In this document: positions 31,655-40,358 of the stretch, one piece after another
Layout: every line of letters begins with the position of its first letter
Position numbering within the stretch: the stretch's first letter is position 1
Assembly (NCBI RefSeq): GCF_004791585.1
Contig: NZ_SRUU01000003.1
Span: 248,690-312,689 of the forward strand
Reading direction: 5' to 3'
Length of the DNA stretch: 64,000 bases
Source: Mesorhizobium sp. M1C.F.Ca.ET.210.01.1.1
GTDB taxonomy: Bacteria > Pseudomonadota > Alphaproteobacteria > Rhizobiales > Rhizobiaceae
Made by a program: the position numbers and the translations under genes
Notes under the pieces: generated by a model
Database searches by the model: none
What the model saw: the letters and a program-made list of their open reading frames with translations, nothing else
What the model was told of the DNA's origin: nothing

Positions 31655-34024
31655 TTAGAAACGGGTCGCAATGCCGAAGTTGAATTCCTGCACGTCGTCA
31701 CCCGGCTGCTTCTCGACCGGGATCGCATAGTCGATGCGGATCGGGCCAAACGGCGAAGCCCACATCAGGCCGACACCGACCGAAGCACGCAAATGCATGT
31801 CAGCCGAGCCCGCCTTTACCAAGCTTGGATCAAGCTTGTTGCCATAGAGCGTTGCGGCATCGGCGAACACCGCACCACGCAAGCCGAAGCTTTCCGGAAT
31901 GACCGGCAGCGGGAACTGGGCTTCGGCCGAGGCATTGAAATAAGTCGTGCCGCCGAGATGGTCACCACTGTTGTCGCTGGCAATCGGGCCGATACCGCCA
32001 TAGGCAAAGCCGCGGATCATGCGGTCATTGCTCTGGAAGTGATCGAAGATGCGCAGATCGCCGTTGCCGTAGCCTGCGATATAGCCCGCGCCGCCCGAAA
32101 CCAGGCCGACCAGGTCGAGCTGCTCGGACAAGGTCTGGTACACGCTTGCACGCCCGGTAACCTTCACCCACTTGGCATCACCGCCAAGGCCCGCGAACTC
32201 GGTCGTACCAGTGACGTAGAGGCCCTCATGCGGATTCTTCATGTCGTCGATGGTGTTGTAGACCAGCCCAAGGCTGACCGAGGACTTGACCCACGGGCTT
32301 TCGGCAACGCCGTCACGGATCGCCGGGGAGATCGTGCACTTGCTCGGATCGTAGATCCCGCTGGTCAAGCAGCCGTCGGCGATCGAGTACTTCTCTTGCG
32401 AGATATTGTACGCCAGCTGAGTCGAAATGCTGTCGGTGATCGGCAGGCCGAAGCGAATCGTCGCACCAGTGACGTCCGTGTCGTAGTGGTTATATTCGCG
32501 GGTCGACTTGTAGATGTCGAAGCCCGCCGCGATGCGCCGCCCGAGGAAATAAGGCTCGGTGAAGGAAATTGCGTAGTCGCGCGAGTGCCTGCCGCCGCCG
32601 GCCGACAGCTTGATGTACTGGCCGCGGCCGAGGAAGTTGCGCTCGGTGATCGAACCTTCGACGGACGGACCGGGCGTGTCGCCGCCGGTCGAATAGCCGG
32701 CGCCGATCGAAAACTCACCGGTCGACTTCTCGACCACGTCAACCACCAGCACGACCTGGTCGGGTGCCGATCCGGGAACGGTTGAGATGTCGACTTTCTC
32801 AAAGTAATCCAGTGCTTCCAGCCGCTTCTTCGCGCGCTGGATGAGAACCTGGTTAAAGGCGTCGCCTTCGCTGACATCGAATTCGCGACGGATGACATAG
32901 TCGCGCGTACGGTCGTTGCCGCGGATTTCGATGCGCTCGATATAAGCCTTGGTGCCCTGGTCGATGGTGTAGACGACCGAGATCGTATGATTCTCAAAAT
33001 TGCGATCGCCGCGCGGCGTCACCTGAGCAAAGGCATAGCCCGAACCCGCGACCTTCTCCGTCAGAGCGACGATCGAATCCTCGACGTCCTTGGCGTTGTA
33101 AACATCGCCCTTGTGGGTTTCGACCACCGAATCCAGCGACTTCGAGTCGACCTCGGGAATGGTGCTCTCGACGCTGATGTCGCCAAAGGTGTAGCGCTCG
33201 CCTTCCTGCACGGTGATCGTGACCGTGTATTTGTTCGTGGTGTCGTCGAGCTCACCGACGGCGGAAACGACCTGGAAGTCGGCATAGCCGTGGTTGTAGT
33301 AGAAGCGGCGCAGCAGCTCCTGGTCGGCGCGCAGCTTGTCCTCGTCATAGACGTCATCGCGCAGCACGAACGAAAGCCACGACGAACGCTTCGTGTTGAT
33401 CACGTCCGACAGGCGGCGGCTGGAAAAAGCGCTGTTGCCGACGAAGTTGATGGCCGCGATCTGGGTGCGGCCGCCTTCCGTGATGTTGAAGACCACGTTC
33501 ACGCGGTTGTCGCCGAGGTCCATGATCTGCGTGGTCACGGCGGCATCGTCGCGGCCGATGCGCCGATAGGCAGCCTTGACCGCCTCGACGTCGGCATCGA
33601 GCGCCTGCTGCGAGAAGGTCGCGCGCGGCTTCAGCTGAATGGCGACTTGAAGGGCGTTGTCCTTCAGCTTCTTGTTGCCCTGGAACAGGACCTGGTTGAC
33701 GACTTTGTATTCGGAAACCTTGACGACCAGGGTCGAGCCGACCTGATTGATCTGGACGTCAGAGAACAGCCCGGTGCCGAACAGAGCCTTCACGGCGCTG
33801 TCGATATCGGCGCTTGAAAACGCCTTGCCAGGCTTGATCGAGATGTAATTGCGGATGGTTTCGGCATCGACACGCTGGTTGCCGCTGACCTCGACCCTGC
33901 TGACGACTGCTGCTTCGGCTACCGATGTGGCAACGAACTGCACTGCGAGCGCGCCTGGCAAAACCAGGGCGGCGGACAAAGCCGCCGCGGACGCGGCGCT
34001 CAAAAACTTGGATGCTGCCTTCAT
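31655..34024 (-). CDS. bamA: Outer membrane protein assembly factor BamA
   Basis: Omp85-family barrel that inserts outer-membrane proteins. The 789-residue product has a signal peptide (about 1-37), five POTRA domains (about 40-410) and a C-terminal barrel ending in the expected aromatic residue (FNFGIATRF). The barrel carries the conserved lid-loop motif (VRGFAYGG-like MIRGFAYGGIGP). The ATG at 34022-34024 starts a good signal peptide; a GTG at 34055-34057 is the alternative. A promoter candidate lies at 34094-34122, so bamA and the lipid A genes can be expressed apart from rseP. Confidence 0.96.
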   Translation of the reverse strand: MKAASKFLSAASAAALSAALVLPGALAVQFVATSVAEAAVVSRVEVSGNQRVDAETIRNYISIKPGKAFSSADIDSAVKALFGTGLFSDVQINQVGSTLVVKVSEYKVVNQVLFQGNKKLKDNALQVAIQLKPRATFSQQALDADVEAVKAAYRRIGRDDAAVTTQIMDLGDNRVNVVFNITEGGRTQIAAINFVGNSAFSSRRLSDVINTKRSSWLSFVLRDDVYDEDKLRADQELLRRFYYNHGYADFQVVSAVGELDDTTNKYTVTITVQEGERYTFGDISVESTIPEVDSKSLDSVVETHKGDVYNAKDVEDSIVALTEKVAGSGYAFAQVTPRGDRNFENHTISVVYTIDQGTKAYIERIEIRGNDRTRDYVIRREFDVSEGDAFNQVLIQRAKKRLEALDYFEKVDISTVPGSAPDQVVLVVDVVEKSTGEFSIGAGYSTGGDTPGPSVEGSITERNFLGRGQYIKLSAGGGRHSRDYAISFTEPYFLGRRIAAGFDIYKSTREYNHYDTDVTGATIRFGLPITDSISTQLAYNISQEKYSIADGCLTSGIYDPSKCTISPAIRDGVAESPWVKSSVSLGLVYNTIDDMKNPHEGLYVTGTTEFAGLGGDAKWVKVTGRASVYQTLSEQLDLVGLVSGGAGYIAGYGNGDLRIFDHFQSNDRMIRGFAYGGIGPIASDNSGDHLGGTTYFNASAEAQFPLPVIPESFGLRGAVFADAATLYGNKLDPSLVKAGSADMHLRASVGVGLMWASPFGPIRIDYAIPVEKQPGDDVQEFNFGIATRF

Positions 34025-34093
34025 CGGGCTTTTGTACCTTTTTCTCGTAGTCCCCACGGCGAGAAAACCGGACGTGCGGTATTTTCCCTTACC

Positions 34094-34122
34094 GTATTAA
34101 CCGGATTTTCCCTACACGCAAG
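34094..34122 (-). promoter_or_regulatory. Promoter candidate for bamA
   Basis: On the minus strand: -35 CTTGCG (34117-34122), 17-base spacer, -10 TAATAC (34094-34099), about 70 bases before the bamA start. This fits the alphaproteobacterial housekeeping pattern (CTTG, N17, TATAAT-like). The surrounding region between rseP and bamA (34025-34242 in part) is AT-rich compared with its neighbours. Assigned by eye. Confidence 0.5.
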
Positions 34123-34242
34123 GCTCCCGGTTAATTTGTATTTACTTAACCCTGATGCGTGGCTTTCGCGTCACGCATATCCCCACGCATGGTAAACGGC
34201 GTCTCAATATGGTCGGGGCCGAAGCCAAATTTCTTCATGATT

Positions 34243-35385
34243 TCAGCACCCAAACAGATCATTCCAAAAAACGAAGCCCATGAACCCGAGCACCAGAAGG
34301 AGGCCGGCCCGGTAGGCCATCTCCATCATCCACTCCGACACGGGCCGCCTTATGACGGCCTCCACGCCGTAGAACAAGAGGTGGCCGCCGTCGAGAGGGG
34401 GAATCGGCAGAAGATTGAGAATCCCTATCCCGACTGACAGGAATGCCACAAGCTGCACCAGCCACTCGAAGCCGAGTTTGGCCGCCTGACCCGACATTTT
34501 TGCGATCTTGATCGGCCCGCCCAGCTGACATCTGTCCTCGCGTCCGATGACGAAACGCTTCAGGAACTGGCCGGTGCGCTCGATGACGTGCCCGGTTTCC
34601 TCGACGGCCGCCACCAGCGCCCCCGCGGGCGTGTAGGAAACCAGCCGCGGCTGCCCGAGCTCGGCGTTGTTGGCGACGCCGATGATCGCCACCTTGACCT
34701 TGTTGCCCAGCGCATCCTGCTGCTCCATGGGCTCCGGCGTCGCCGTGACGGTGATCTCCTTGCCATCGCGCAACATGGTGAAAGTGATGGCGTCGCCGCC
34801 TCGGCCCGAGACCAGGCGCTGAACGTCGGCGAAGGTCTCCACCTTGCTGCCGTCGACTTTGACGAATCGGTCGCCGGGCTGGATGCCTGCCCGCGCCGCC
34901 GGGCTGCCGGCGGTGACTTCGGCCACGGTCGGCTCCATGACCGGGCGGCCGTAGAGCGTAAACAGCACCGCGAACACGGCGATCGTCAGCAGGAAATTGA
35001 ACAGCGGTCCAGCGACCACGGTCGCCGCGCGCTTCCAGATCGGCTGTGTGTGGAAAGCGACCTCGCGCTCGGCCTCGGTCAACGATTCGATCGCTTCGGC
35101 GCTCGGCTGGCTCGATGTCGCGTTCATGTCGCCGACGAATTTGACATAGCCGCCAAGCGGTATGGCGCAAAGCTTCCAGCGCGTGCCGTGGCGGTCGTCG
35201 AAGCCGAAGAGTTCGGGGCCGAAGCCGATGGCAAAGGCCTTCACGCCGATGCCGCACCAGCGGCCGATCAGATAGTGGCCCATCTCATGGACGAACACCA
35301 CGACGGTGAGCACGAACAGGAACGGCACCAGGGTGCCTAGCACAAACCCTTGAGTGCTGAAGAGCGCGTGAAGAATCTCGTTCAA
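34243..35385 (-). CDS. rseP: Site-2 intramembrane metalloprotease RseP
   Basis: Inner-membrane zinc protease that cleaves anti-sigma factors and remnant signal peptides. The 380-residue protein has HEMGH (zinc ligands and catalytic glutamate) in the first membrane helix near residue 33, a PDZ domain (about 125-210, GSPAARAGIQPGDRF), and the third zinc ligand region LPIPPLDGGHLLFYG in a late helix. A single PDZ domain is visible, whereas E. coli RseP has two. It lies between cdsA and bamA. Confidence 0.94.
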   Translation of the reverse strand: MNEILHALFSTQGFVLGTLVPFLFVLTVVVFVHEMGHYLIGRWCGIGVKAFAIGFGPELFGFDDRHGTRWKLCAIPLGGYVKFVGDMNATSSQPSAEAIESLTEAEREVAFHTQPIWKRAATVVAGPLFNFLLTIAVFAVLFTLYGRPVMEPTVAEVTAGSPAARAGIQPGDRFVKVDGSKVETFADVQRLVSGRGGDAITFTMLRDGKEITVTATPEPMEQQDALGNKVKVAIIGVANNAELGQPRLVSYTPAGALVAAVEETGHVIERTGQFLKRFVIGREDRCQLGGPIKIAKMSGQAAKLGFEWLVQLVAFLSVGIGILNLLPIPPLDGGHLLFYGVEAVIRRPVSEWMMEMAYRAGLLLVLGFMGFVFWNDLFGC

Positions 35386-35488
35386 GTCATGCCCTCAAAT
35401 TCGCCCAGCGCGACGGTCTGCCGCGACTGTGGCATCAATCCGGGCGAATCCGTGGCACGCGTCGTTTTTCGCCCAGTGGCGACGCCAT

Positions 35489-36304
35489 TCAGTTCGGAAA
35501 CAGCCCCATTGCCGGTTGGTCGGCGCCCGCCGCGATCCAACCGATGACGTACAGGGCGAAAGCCGCCGCGACAAGCCCGTCGACCCTGTCCATGAGGCCG
35601 CCATGGCCGGGAATGAGATTGCTCGAATCCTTGCAGCCGTGCCGGCGCTTGACCCAGGATTCGAAGAGGTCGCCGATCTGCGAGACGATCGAGAGCGCCA
35701 GAGCGGCAAGGCCAAGCATCGCGAGATTGCCGGCCCCCGCCACGATTGCCAGTGCCAGTCCCGCAACCACGCCGCCGACGGCCCCGCCCAGCGCGCCGCT
35801 CTGCGTCTTGCCGGGCGAGATCGACGGCGCGAGCTTCGGGCCGCCGACCGCGCGGCCGACGAAATAGGCCCCTATGTCGGTCGCCCAGACCACGGCGAAC
35901 AGGAAAAGAATGGCGATCAGTCCCGCGTGGTTGTCATCGCGCAGATGGGCGAGCGAAAAGCCGGACAAAGCCGCGTAGGCCAGCCCCGATGCCTCCCATT
36001 GCGCCGCTCCCTTCAGCCGCGCGGCGACGGCGACGATTGCAGCGAGACCTGCGACCAGAAGCAGCAGCCACAGCGCCGGCAGGCCGGCAATCAGCGCGAC
36101 AATGAAGGTGGCGATCAGCGCTTCCGGCAGAAAGCCGAGCGTCGCGCCGGCTGCCGAACGGCACATGCGCGTCCATTCGTAGAAGATCGCTGCCGCGATC
36201 GCCGCGCAGAACAGGCGGAACGGCAGCGCCCCAAGCCAGGTCAGCGTGAGCGTGACCGCCGCCATCACGATGGCCGAGATGACGCGCTGCTGGAGATTGC
36301 TCAT
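35489..36304 (-). CDS. cdsA: Phosphatidate cytidylyltransferase
   Basis: Makes CDP-diacylglycerol from phosphatidic acid and CTP at the inner membrane, the branch point for all phospholipids. The 271-residue product has about eight hydrophobic helices and the C-terminal CDS signature: SQIGDLFESWVKRR followed by KDSSNLIPGHGGLMDRVDG. The ATG at 36304 lies 11 bases after the uppS stop. Gap to rseP about 100 bases; no dxr gene occurs in this cluster. Confidence 0.95.
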   Translation of the reverse strand: MSNLQQRVISAIVMAAVTLTLTWLGALPFRLFCAAIAAAIFYEWTRMCRSAAGATLGFLPEALIATFIVALIAGLPALWLLLLVAGLAAIVAVAARLKGAAQWEASGLAYAALSGFSLAHLRDDNHAGLIAILFLFAVVWATDIGAYFVGRAVGGPKLAPSISPGKTQSGALGGAVGGVVAGLALAIVAGAGNLAMLGLAALALSIVSQIGDLFESWVKRRHGCKDSSNLIPGHGGLMDRVDGLVAAAFALYVIGWIAAGADQPAMGLFPN

Positions 36305-36315
36305 TTGGACGGCGC

Positions 36316-37035
36316 CTAGGAGGCGACGTCGCGGGCGGCAAGCCCGCCGAAACGGCGCTCGCGACCGGCAAAGTCCCGCAGGGCATCGGCAAGATGCTCC
36401 CGGCTGAAATCCGGCCAGTAGCAGGGCAGGAAGACAAGCTCGCTATAGGCAGCCTGCCACAGAAGGAAGTTCGACAGCCTGAGCTCGCCGCTGGTGCGGA
36501 TCACCAGGTCGGGATCGGGAATGCCTTCGGTGTCGAGCGACCCGGCAAAGCTCTCCATCGTGATCGCATCGCTTGTCATTTCGCCGCGCGCCACGGCGGT
36601 GGCGAGCTTGCGCGCGGTGCGCACGATCTCGTCGCGGCCACCATAGTTGAAGGCAATGACCAGCGTCAGCGCCTCGTTGCCGGCTGTCAGCGATTCAGCC
36701 TCCTGCAGCAGGCTCGTGATGTCGGGCTGCAGCCCTTCCCTGTCGCCGATCACCCGCACCCGCACGCCGTTCTGGTGCAGCTCGGCGAGGTCGCGGCGGA
36801 TGAAGAGCTTCAGGAGGCCCATCAGGTCGCTGACTTCGGATTTCGGCCGCGACCAATTCTCCGATGAGAAGGCGTAGACCGTCAGGTAGGAAATGCCGAG
36901 CTCAGGCGCGGCGCGCACCGTCTTGCGCAGGGCCTCGACGCCGGCGCGATGGCCGGCAAGCCGCGGCAGGCCGCGCGCCTTGGCCCAGCGTCCATTTCCG
37001 TCCATGATGATCGCGACATGCGCGGGCGTTGCCAT
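36316..37035 (-). CDS. uppS: Isoprenyl transferase (undecaprenyl diphosphate synthase)
   Basis: Cis-prenyltransferase making undecaprenyl diphosphate, the lipid carrier of peptidoglycan and O-antigen. The 239-residue protein shows [19 protein letters not shown] (catalytic aspartate and diphosphate site), [11 protein letters not shown], and [15 protein letters not shown] near the C-terminus. Start at the ATG 37035 after the frr gene, 32 bases downstream of the frr stop. The cluster order frr-uppS-cdsA-rseP matches E. coli except that dxr is missing. Confidence 0.97.
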   Translation of the reverse strand: MATPAHVAIIMDGNGRWAKARGLPRLAGHRAGVEALRKTVRAAPELGISYLTVYAFSSENWSRPKSEVSDLMGLLKLFIRRDLAELHQNGVRVRVIGDREGLQPDITSLLQEAESLTAGNEALTLVIAFNYGGRDEIVRTARKLATAVARGEMTSDAITMESFAGSLDTEGIPDPDLVIRTSGELRLSNFLLWQAAYSELVFLPCYWPDFSREHLADALRDFAGRERRFGGLAARDVAS

Positions 37036-37067
37036 GGTCTCGCTTTCGAGCCGGTGAGAAACCGACC

Positions 37068-37622
37068 CTAAACCTGCATAATTTCAGCTTCCTTATCGGA
37101 AAGCAGGTGATCAATGTTGCTGATCATCTCGTCGGTCAGCTTCTGAACCTGGTCGGAGCGCTTGCGATGATCGTCTTCGCTGATCGTGCCGTCCTTTTCA
37201 GCCTTTTTCAGGAAATCCATGCCGTCACGGCGGACGTGGCGAACCGCGACGCGGGCGTTCTCGGCATAGCCATGCGAGATCTTGACCAGTTCCTTGCGAC
37301 GCTGCTCGTTGAGCTCGGGCAGCGGAATCCTGAGATTGGTGCCGTCGACGATCGGATTGAAGCCGAGATTGGCTTCGCGGATGGCGCGGTCGACGGCGCT
37401 GACCATCGACTTGTCCCAGACCGAAACCGAGATCATGCGCGGCTCCGGCACCGTCACATTGGCCACCTGGTTGATCGGCATCGTCGTGCCGTAGGCCTGG
37501 ACCTGGACGGCGTCGAGCAGGTTGCTGGAGGCGCGGCCGGTGCGCAGTGAAGCGAGATCGTGCTTGAAGGCCGCGATCGCCCCGTCCATGCGCCGCTTGA
37601 GGTCGTCGTACTCGCCACTCAT
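37068..37622 (-). CDS. frr: Ribosome recycling factor
   Basis: With EF-G, splits the post-termination ribosome. The 184-residue product has the L-shaped three-helix/beta-domain pattern: [12 protein letters not shown], the hinge and domain II ([15 protein letters not shown]), [17 protein letters not shown] and [12 protein letters not shown]. Two close starts exist; the Shine-Dalgarno GAGGAG abuts the ATG at 37628 and is 6 bases before the ATG at 37622, so [11 protein letters not shown] is preferred. Confidence 0.97.
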   Translation of the reverse strand: MSGEYDDLKRRMDGAIAAFKHDLASLRTGRASSNLLDAVQVQAYGTTMPINQVANVTVPEPRMISVSVWDKSMVSAVDRAIREANLGFNPIVDGTNLRIPLPELNEQRRKELVKISHGYAENARVAVRHVRRDGMDFLKKAEKDGTISEDDHRKRSDQVQKLTDEMISNIDHLLSDKEAEIMQV

Positions 37623-37709
37623 GATCATCTCCTCGACCCGTTCCCCGGGTTCACTGCTTGTCTTCTAGTCGTTCCGAACCGGCAATCGTTTAGCCGACTC
37701 CGGCCCCAG

Positions 37710-38432
37710 TCAATTGTCCGCGACGATCGTGCAACGGCCGCCACCCCTCAGAATATCGCCGAAGCCACCCTTTTCGTGGATCGAATAGACGATTATCGGA
37801 ATGTTGTTTTCGCGCGCAAGTGCAATCGCTGCCGTGTCCATGATCGTAAGCCCGCGTTTGATGACTTCGGCATGACTTATGCGGTCGAAACGCACCGCGT
37901 TCGGATCCTTCTTGGGGTCGGCCGAATAGACGCCGTCGACCTGCGTGCCCTTGAACAGCGCGTCGGCGCCGATCTCGGCGGCGCGAAGTGCTGCGGCCGA
38001 ATCGGTGGTGAAGAACGGGTTTCCGGTGCCGCCGGCGAAGATCACCACCTTGCCCTGGTTCATATAGGCGGTCGCCTGGCGCTGCGAGAAGCTTTCGCAG
38101 AGCTCGGGCATGGCGATGGCCGAAAGCACCACCGCGTCGACCCCGATCTTGTTCAGCGAGGTGCGCAGCGCCAGCGAATTGATGACGGTGGCCAGCATTC
38201 CCATGTGGTCGCCGGTGACGCGGTCGCCGCCCTTGGAGGCGACGGCCACGCCGCGGAAGATATTGCCGCCGCCGATGACGACGCCGACCTCGATGCCGAG
38301 CGCCAGCGCCTCGGCGATGTCGGCGGCGATGCGGTCGACGACCGAAACGTCGATGCCGAAATGCTGTTCTCCCATCAGCGCTTCACCCGAAGCTTTCAGC
38401 AAGACACGTCGATAGAGGGGCTTCACCGTCAT
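37710..38432 (-). CDS. pyrH: UMP kinase
   Basis: Phosphorylates UMP to UDP, feeding pyrimidine nucleotides to the ribosomal and envelope products of the same cluster. The 240-residue amino-acid-kinase-fold protein shows RRVLLKASGEAL (phosphate loop), VIGGGNIFRG, GTGNPFFTTDSAA and KGTQVDGVYSADP. The ATG at 38430-38432 follows GAGGAA; the frame extends to 38546. Normally it follows tsf directly; here 2.7 kb with three genes intervene, so it likely depends on a promoter in 38433-38528. Confidence 0.97.
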   Translation of the reverse strand: MTVKPLYRRVLLKASGEALMGEQHFGIDVSVVDRIAADIAEALALGIEVGVVIGGGNIFRGVAVASKGGDRVTGDHMGMLATVINSLALRTSLNKIGVDAVVLSAIAMPELCESFSQRQATAYMNQGKVVIFAGGTGNPFFTTDSAAALRAAEIGADALFKGTQVDGVYSADPKKDPNAVRFDRISHAEVIKRGLTIMDTAAIALARENNIPIIVYSIHEKGGFGDILRGGGRCTIVADN

Positions 38433-38528
38433 CTGGTTCCTCGAAAATCTCGGCGCGGCAAATCTGGAGGCGAAAGCTGCCCCGCTTCGCCTGGCGGCGC
38501 TGGCATGATGGTTCGACCCGATACACGA

Positions 38529-38556
38529 AGGGCGCGGCGATGTCACGCCGCGCCCT
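38529..38556 (-). terminator. Stem-loop after the aldo/keto reductase gene
   Basis: Perfect 11-bp stem AGGGCGCGGCG (38529-38539) with CGCCGCGCCCT (38546-38556) and a 6-base loop, 26 bases past the minus-strand aldo/keto reductase stop. It lacks a T-run on the minus strand, so it is a terminator-like hairpin and not a canonical one. It separates the three-gene insert from pyrH. Confidence 0.5.
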
Positions 38557-38581
38557 TGCGCAAAATCCCAGGCTTTTTCGA

Positions 38582-39691
38582 TCAGTTGCTGCTGATGCTG
38601 ACCGCCTCGCCTTCGACCAGGACCGGCAGCGAATAGCTGGAAGGCTTGTCGCCGGTCACGGTGCCGCCCGTGACCCTGACCTGGATCTGCGAGCCGAAAT
38701 ACGGATGAGGAAATGGTGCCGCAACGCTGCTGACGGCCCCCAGCCGCTGACGAAGTGCGGCAGGAATTTCGAAATCCAGCGCCCCGAGGTTGTCCTGCAG
38801 TTGCGCGAGCTTCGTCGCGCCGAGGATGACGGTGGCGATGCCGGGCTGCGTCGCAACCCAGTTGATCGCCACTTGGGCCATGCTGCGTCCGAGTTCGGCG
38901 GCGACCTGTTCGAGCTCCGCCACGATCGCCCAGTTGCGGTCGCTGAATTTCTGGAAGCCCGGATGCGTGGTGTTGCGAAAACCGTCGAGCCGTCCGGCAT
39001 TCCCGGCCTGCGTCGGCCGGTACTTGCCGCTGAGCAGCCCGCTGGCCAGCGGGCTCCAGACCATGATGCCGGCGCCGTGACGCGTGGCCAAAGGCACGAA
39101 TTCATGCTCGATCATGCGCTCGGCCAGCGAATATTCGAGTTGCAGGGCCGATATCGGCTCATAGCCGCGCAGTTCGGCGACCGCCTGCGCCCGGCCGGCA
39201 TACCAGGCCGGCACGTCGGAAAGGCCGATATGGCGCACCTTGCCCGCGCGCACCAGGTCGTCAAGCGTGCGCAGCACCTCTTCGGCCGGCGTCAGCCGGT
39301 CCCAGACATGCATGAGATAGAGGTCGATATAGTCGGTTCCAAGCCGCTTCAGCGAAGCTTCGACCGCGCGCATGATGTTCTTGCGGCCGTTGCCGCCGGC
39401 ATTCGGATTGCCCGGTTCCGAATTGAAGCTGAATTTGGTGGCGATCACCGCCTTGTCGCGCAAGCCGCGCTCGGCGACGAATTCGCCGAGCCAGGTCTCG
39501 CTGGTGCCGCCGGTATAGAGGTCGGCGGTGTCGAAGAAATTGCCACCTGCCTCGACATAGGTGTCGAACATGGCGCGGGCGGTTTCCCTGTCGGCGCCCC
39601 ACCCCCATTCGGTGCCGAAGGTCATGGTGCCCAGAGCCAGCCGGCTGACGCGCAGGCCGCTGTTGCCGAGCGTGTAATAGGTCATGCTCAT
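38582..39691 (-). CDS. Aldo/keto reductase
   Basis: NADPH-dependent oxidoreductase of the AKR superfamily, closest in pattern to the YajO/Tas-like group. The 369-residue barrel has FDTADLYTGGTSE (catalytic Asp and Tyr), VIATKFSF (catalytic Lys), YLMHVWD (catalytic His) and the C-terminal cofactor region IATVILGATKLAQLQDNL. Start MSMTYYTLG at 39691 with GGAG upstream; the frame extends to 39757. It overlaps the end of the SnoaL-like gene and is co-directional with it. The physiological substrate is not evident. Confidence 0.92.
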   Translation of the reverse strand: MSMTYYTLGNSGLRVSRLALGTMTFGTEWGWGADRETARAMFDTYVEAGGNFFDTADLYTGGTSETWLGEFVAERGLRDKAVIATKFSFNSEPGNPNAGGNGRKNIMRAVEASLKRLGTDYIDLYLMHVWDRLTPAEEVLRTLDDLVRAGKVRHIGLSDVPAWYAGRAQAVAELRGYEPISALQLEYSLAERMIEHEFVPLATRHGAGIMVWSPLASGLLSGKYRPTQAGNAGRLDGFRNTTHPGFQKFSDRNWAIVAELEQVAAELGRSMAQVAINWVATQPGIATVILGATKLAQLQDNLGALDFEIPAALRQRLGAVSSVAAPFPHPYFGSQIQVRVTGGTVTGDKPSSYSLPVLVEGEAVSISSN

Positions 39692-39713
39692 GATGTTCTC
39701 CGATCTCGTCTGC

Positions 39714-40244
39714 CTATTGGCCGGGGGTCGATTTGACCCAGGGATTGCCGCGCTCATGCGTCATGCGGAAGGTGAAGCCGTTGACCTTCCAGCCGGCGCT
39801 CGAGCGGGTCAGGTGGTGCTCATAGGTGCCCCACACTTCCCAGAGCGGATCGCCATTGCCCTCCATCCGGTTCCAGGCATAGCCGTTGGAACGAACGGTC
39901 GCCGCATCGGCCTCGATGACGACCTGATGGTTGGTGCGCAAATGCAGGCTTGTCTTGCTGCCCTTGAGATTGGCTGCCCAGGCGCCGATCAGATCATCGG
40001 AGGCGATGGTGGCCGCAGGCTGACCGGAGAGGCTGCTGAAGTCCGCCGTTACACGGTCGGCGAAGTAACTGCGGGCAAGCTTCCAGTCCTGCGCATCGAC
40101 GGCGCGGTCGATGGCATCCGCGATACGAATGACGGTGCGCTCGTCGGCGAGCGCCTGCCAGTCTGGCGCCGGTTCGGCTCCGCCCGCATCGATCGGCGCC
40201 AGTGCCAATCCTGCCGCGAAGGTCGCACGTCTCAACGCATTCAT
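39714..40244 (-). CDS. Exported nuclear transport factor 2 (SnoaL-like) family protein
   Basis: A 176-residue protein with a short hydrophobic N-terminus (MNALRRATFAAGLALAPI) that looks like a signal peptide, followed by an NTF2/SnoaL-type alpha+beta fold (ADAIDRAVDAQDWKLARSYFADRV; HHLTRSSAGWKVNGFTF). Members act as small isomerases, hydrolases or ligand-binding proteins; the function here is unknown. The ATG at 40244 is preceded by AAGGAGAAG, a strong Shine-Dalgarno. It forms a pair with the aldo/keto reductase and is divergent from a LysR regulator. Confidence 0.8.
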   Translation of the reverse strand: MNALRRATFAAGLALAPIDAGGAEPAPDWQALADERTVIRIADAIDRAVDAQDWKLARSYFADRVTADFSSLSGQPAATIASDDLIGAWAANLKGSKTSLHLRTNHQVVIEADAATVRSNGYAWNRMEGNGDPLWEVWGTYEHHLTRSSAGWKVNGFTFRMTHERGNPWVKSTPGQ

Positions 40245-40329
40245 GTCTCTTCTCCTTGAGAATCGGCCCGCGGCCGACGTGTTGGCGACAATGTAGGCCA
40301 ACGTGCCGGCATCGATAAGATTGCATTGT

Positions 40330-40346
40330 TCGCAAAGACTATGCGA
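40330..40346. promoter_or_regulatory. Palindromic LysR-type operator candidate
   Basis: TCGCA-N7-TGCGA at 40330-40346, a perfect dyad in the divergent intergenic region between the SnoaL-like/aldo-keto reductase genes and the LysR gene, 12 bases before the LysR start. A direct repeat of ATTGTTC flanks it on both sides with a 23-base period. The size and placement suit autoregulation by the LysR protein and control of the divergent pair. Confidence 0.45.
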
Positions 40347-40358
40347 TATTGTTCATGA

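Noticed and set aside
30476..32785. 769-codon plus-strand open frame
   Set aside because: It is antisense to fabZ, lpxD and bamA, which are unmistakable. Its translation is low-complexity and matches no family; high-GC antisense frames are often open.
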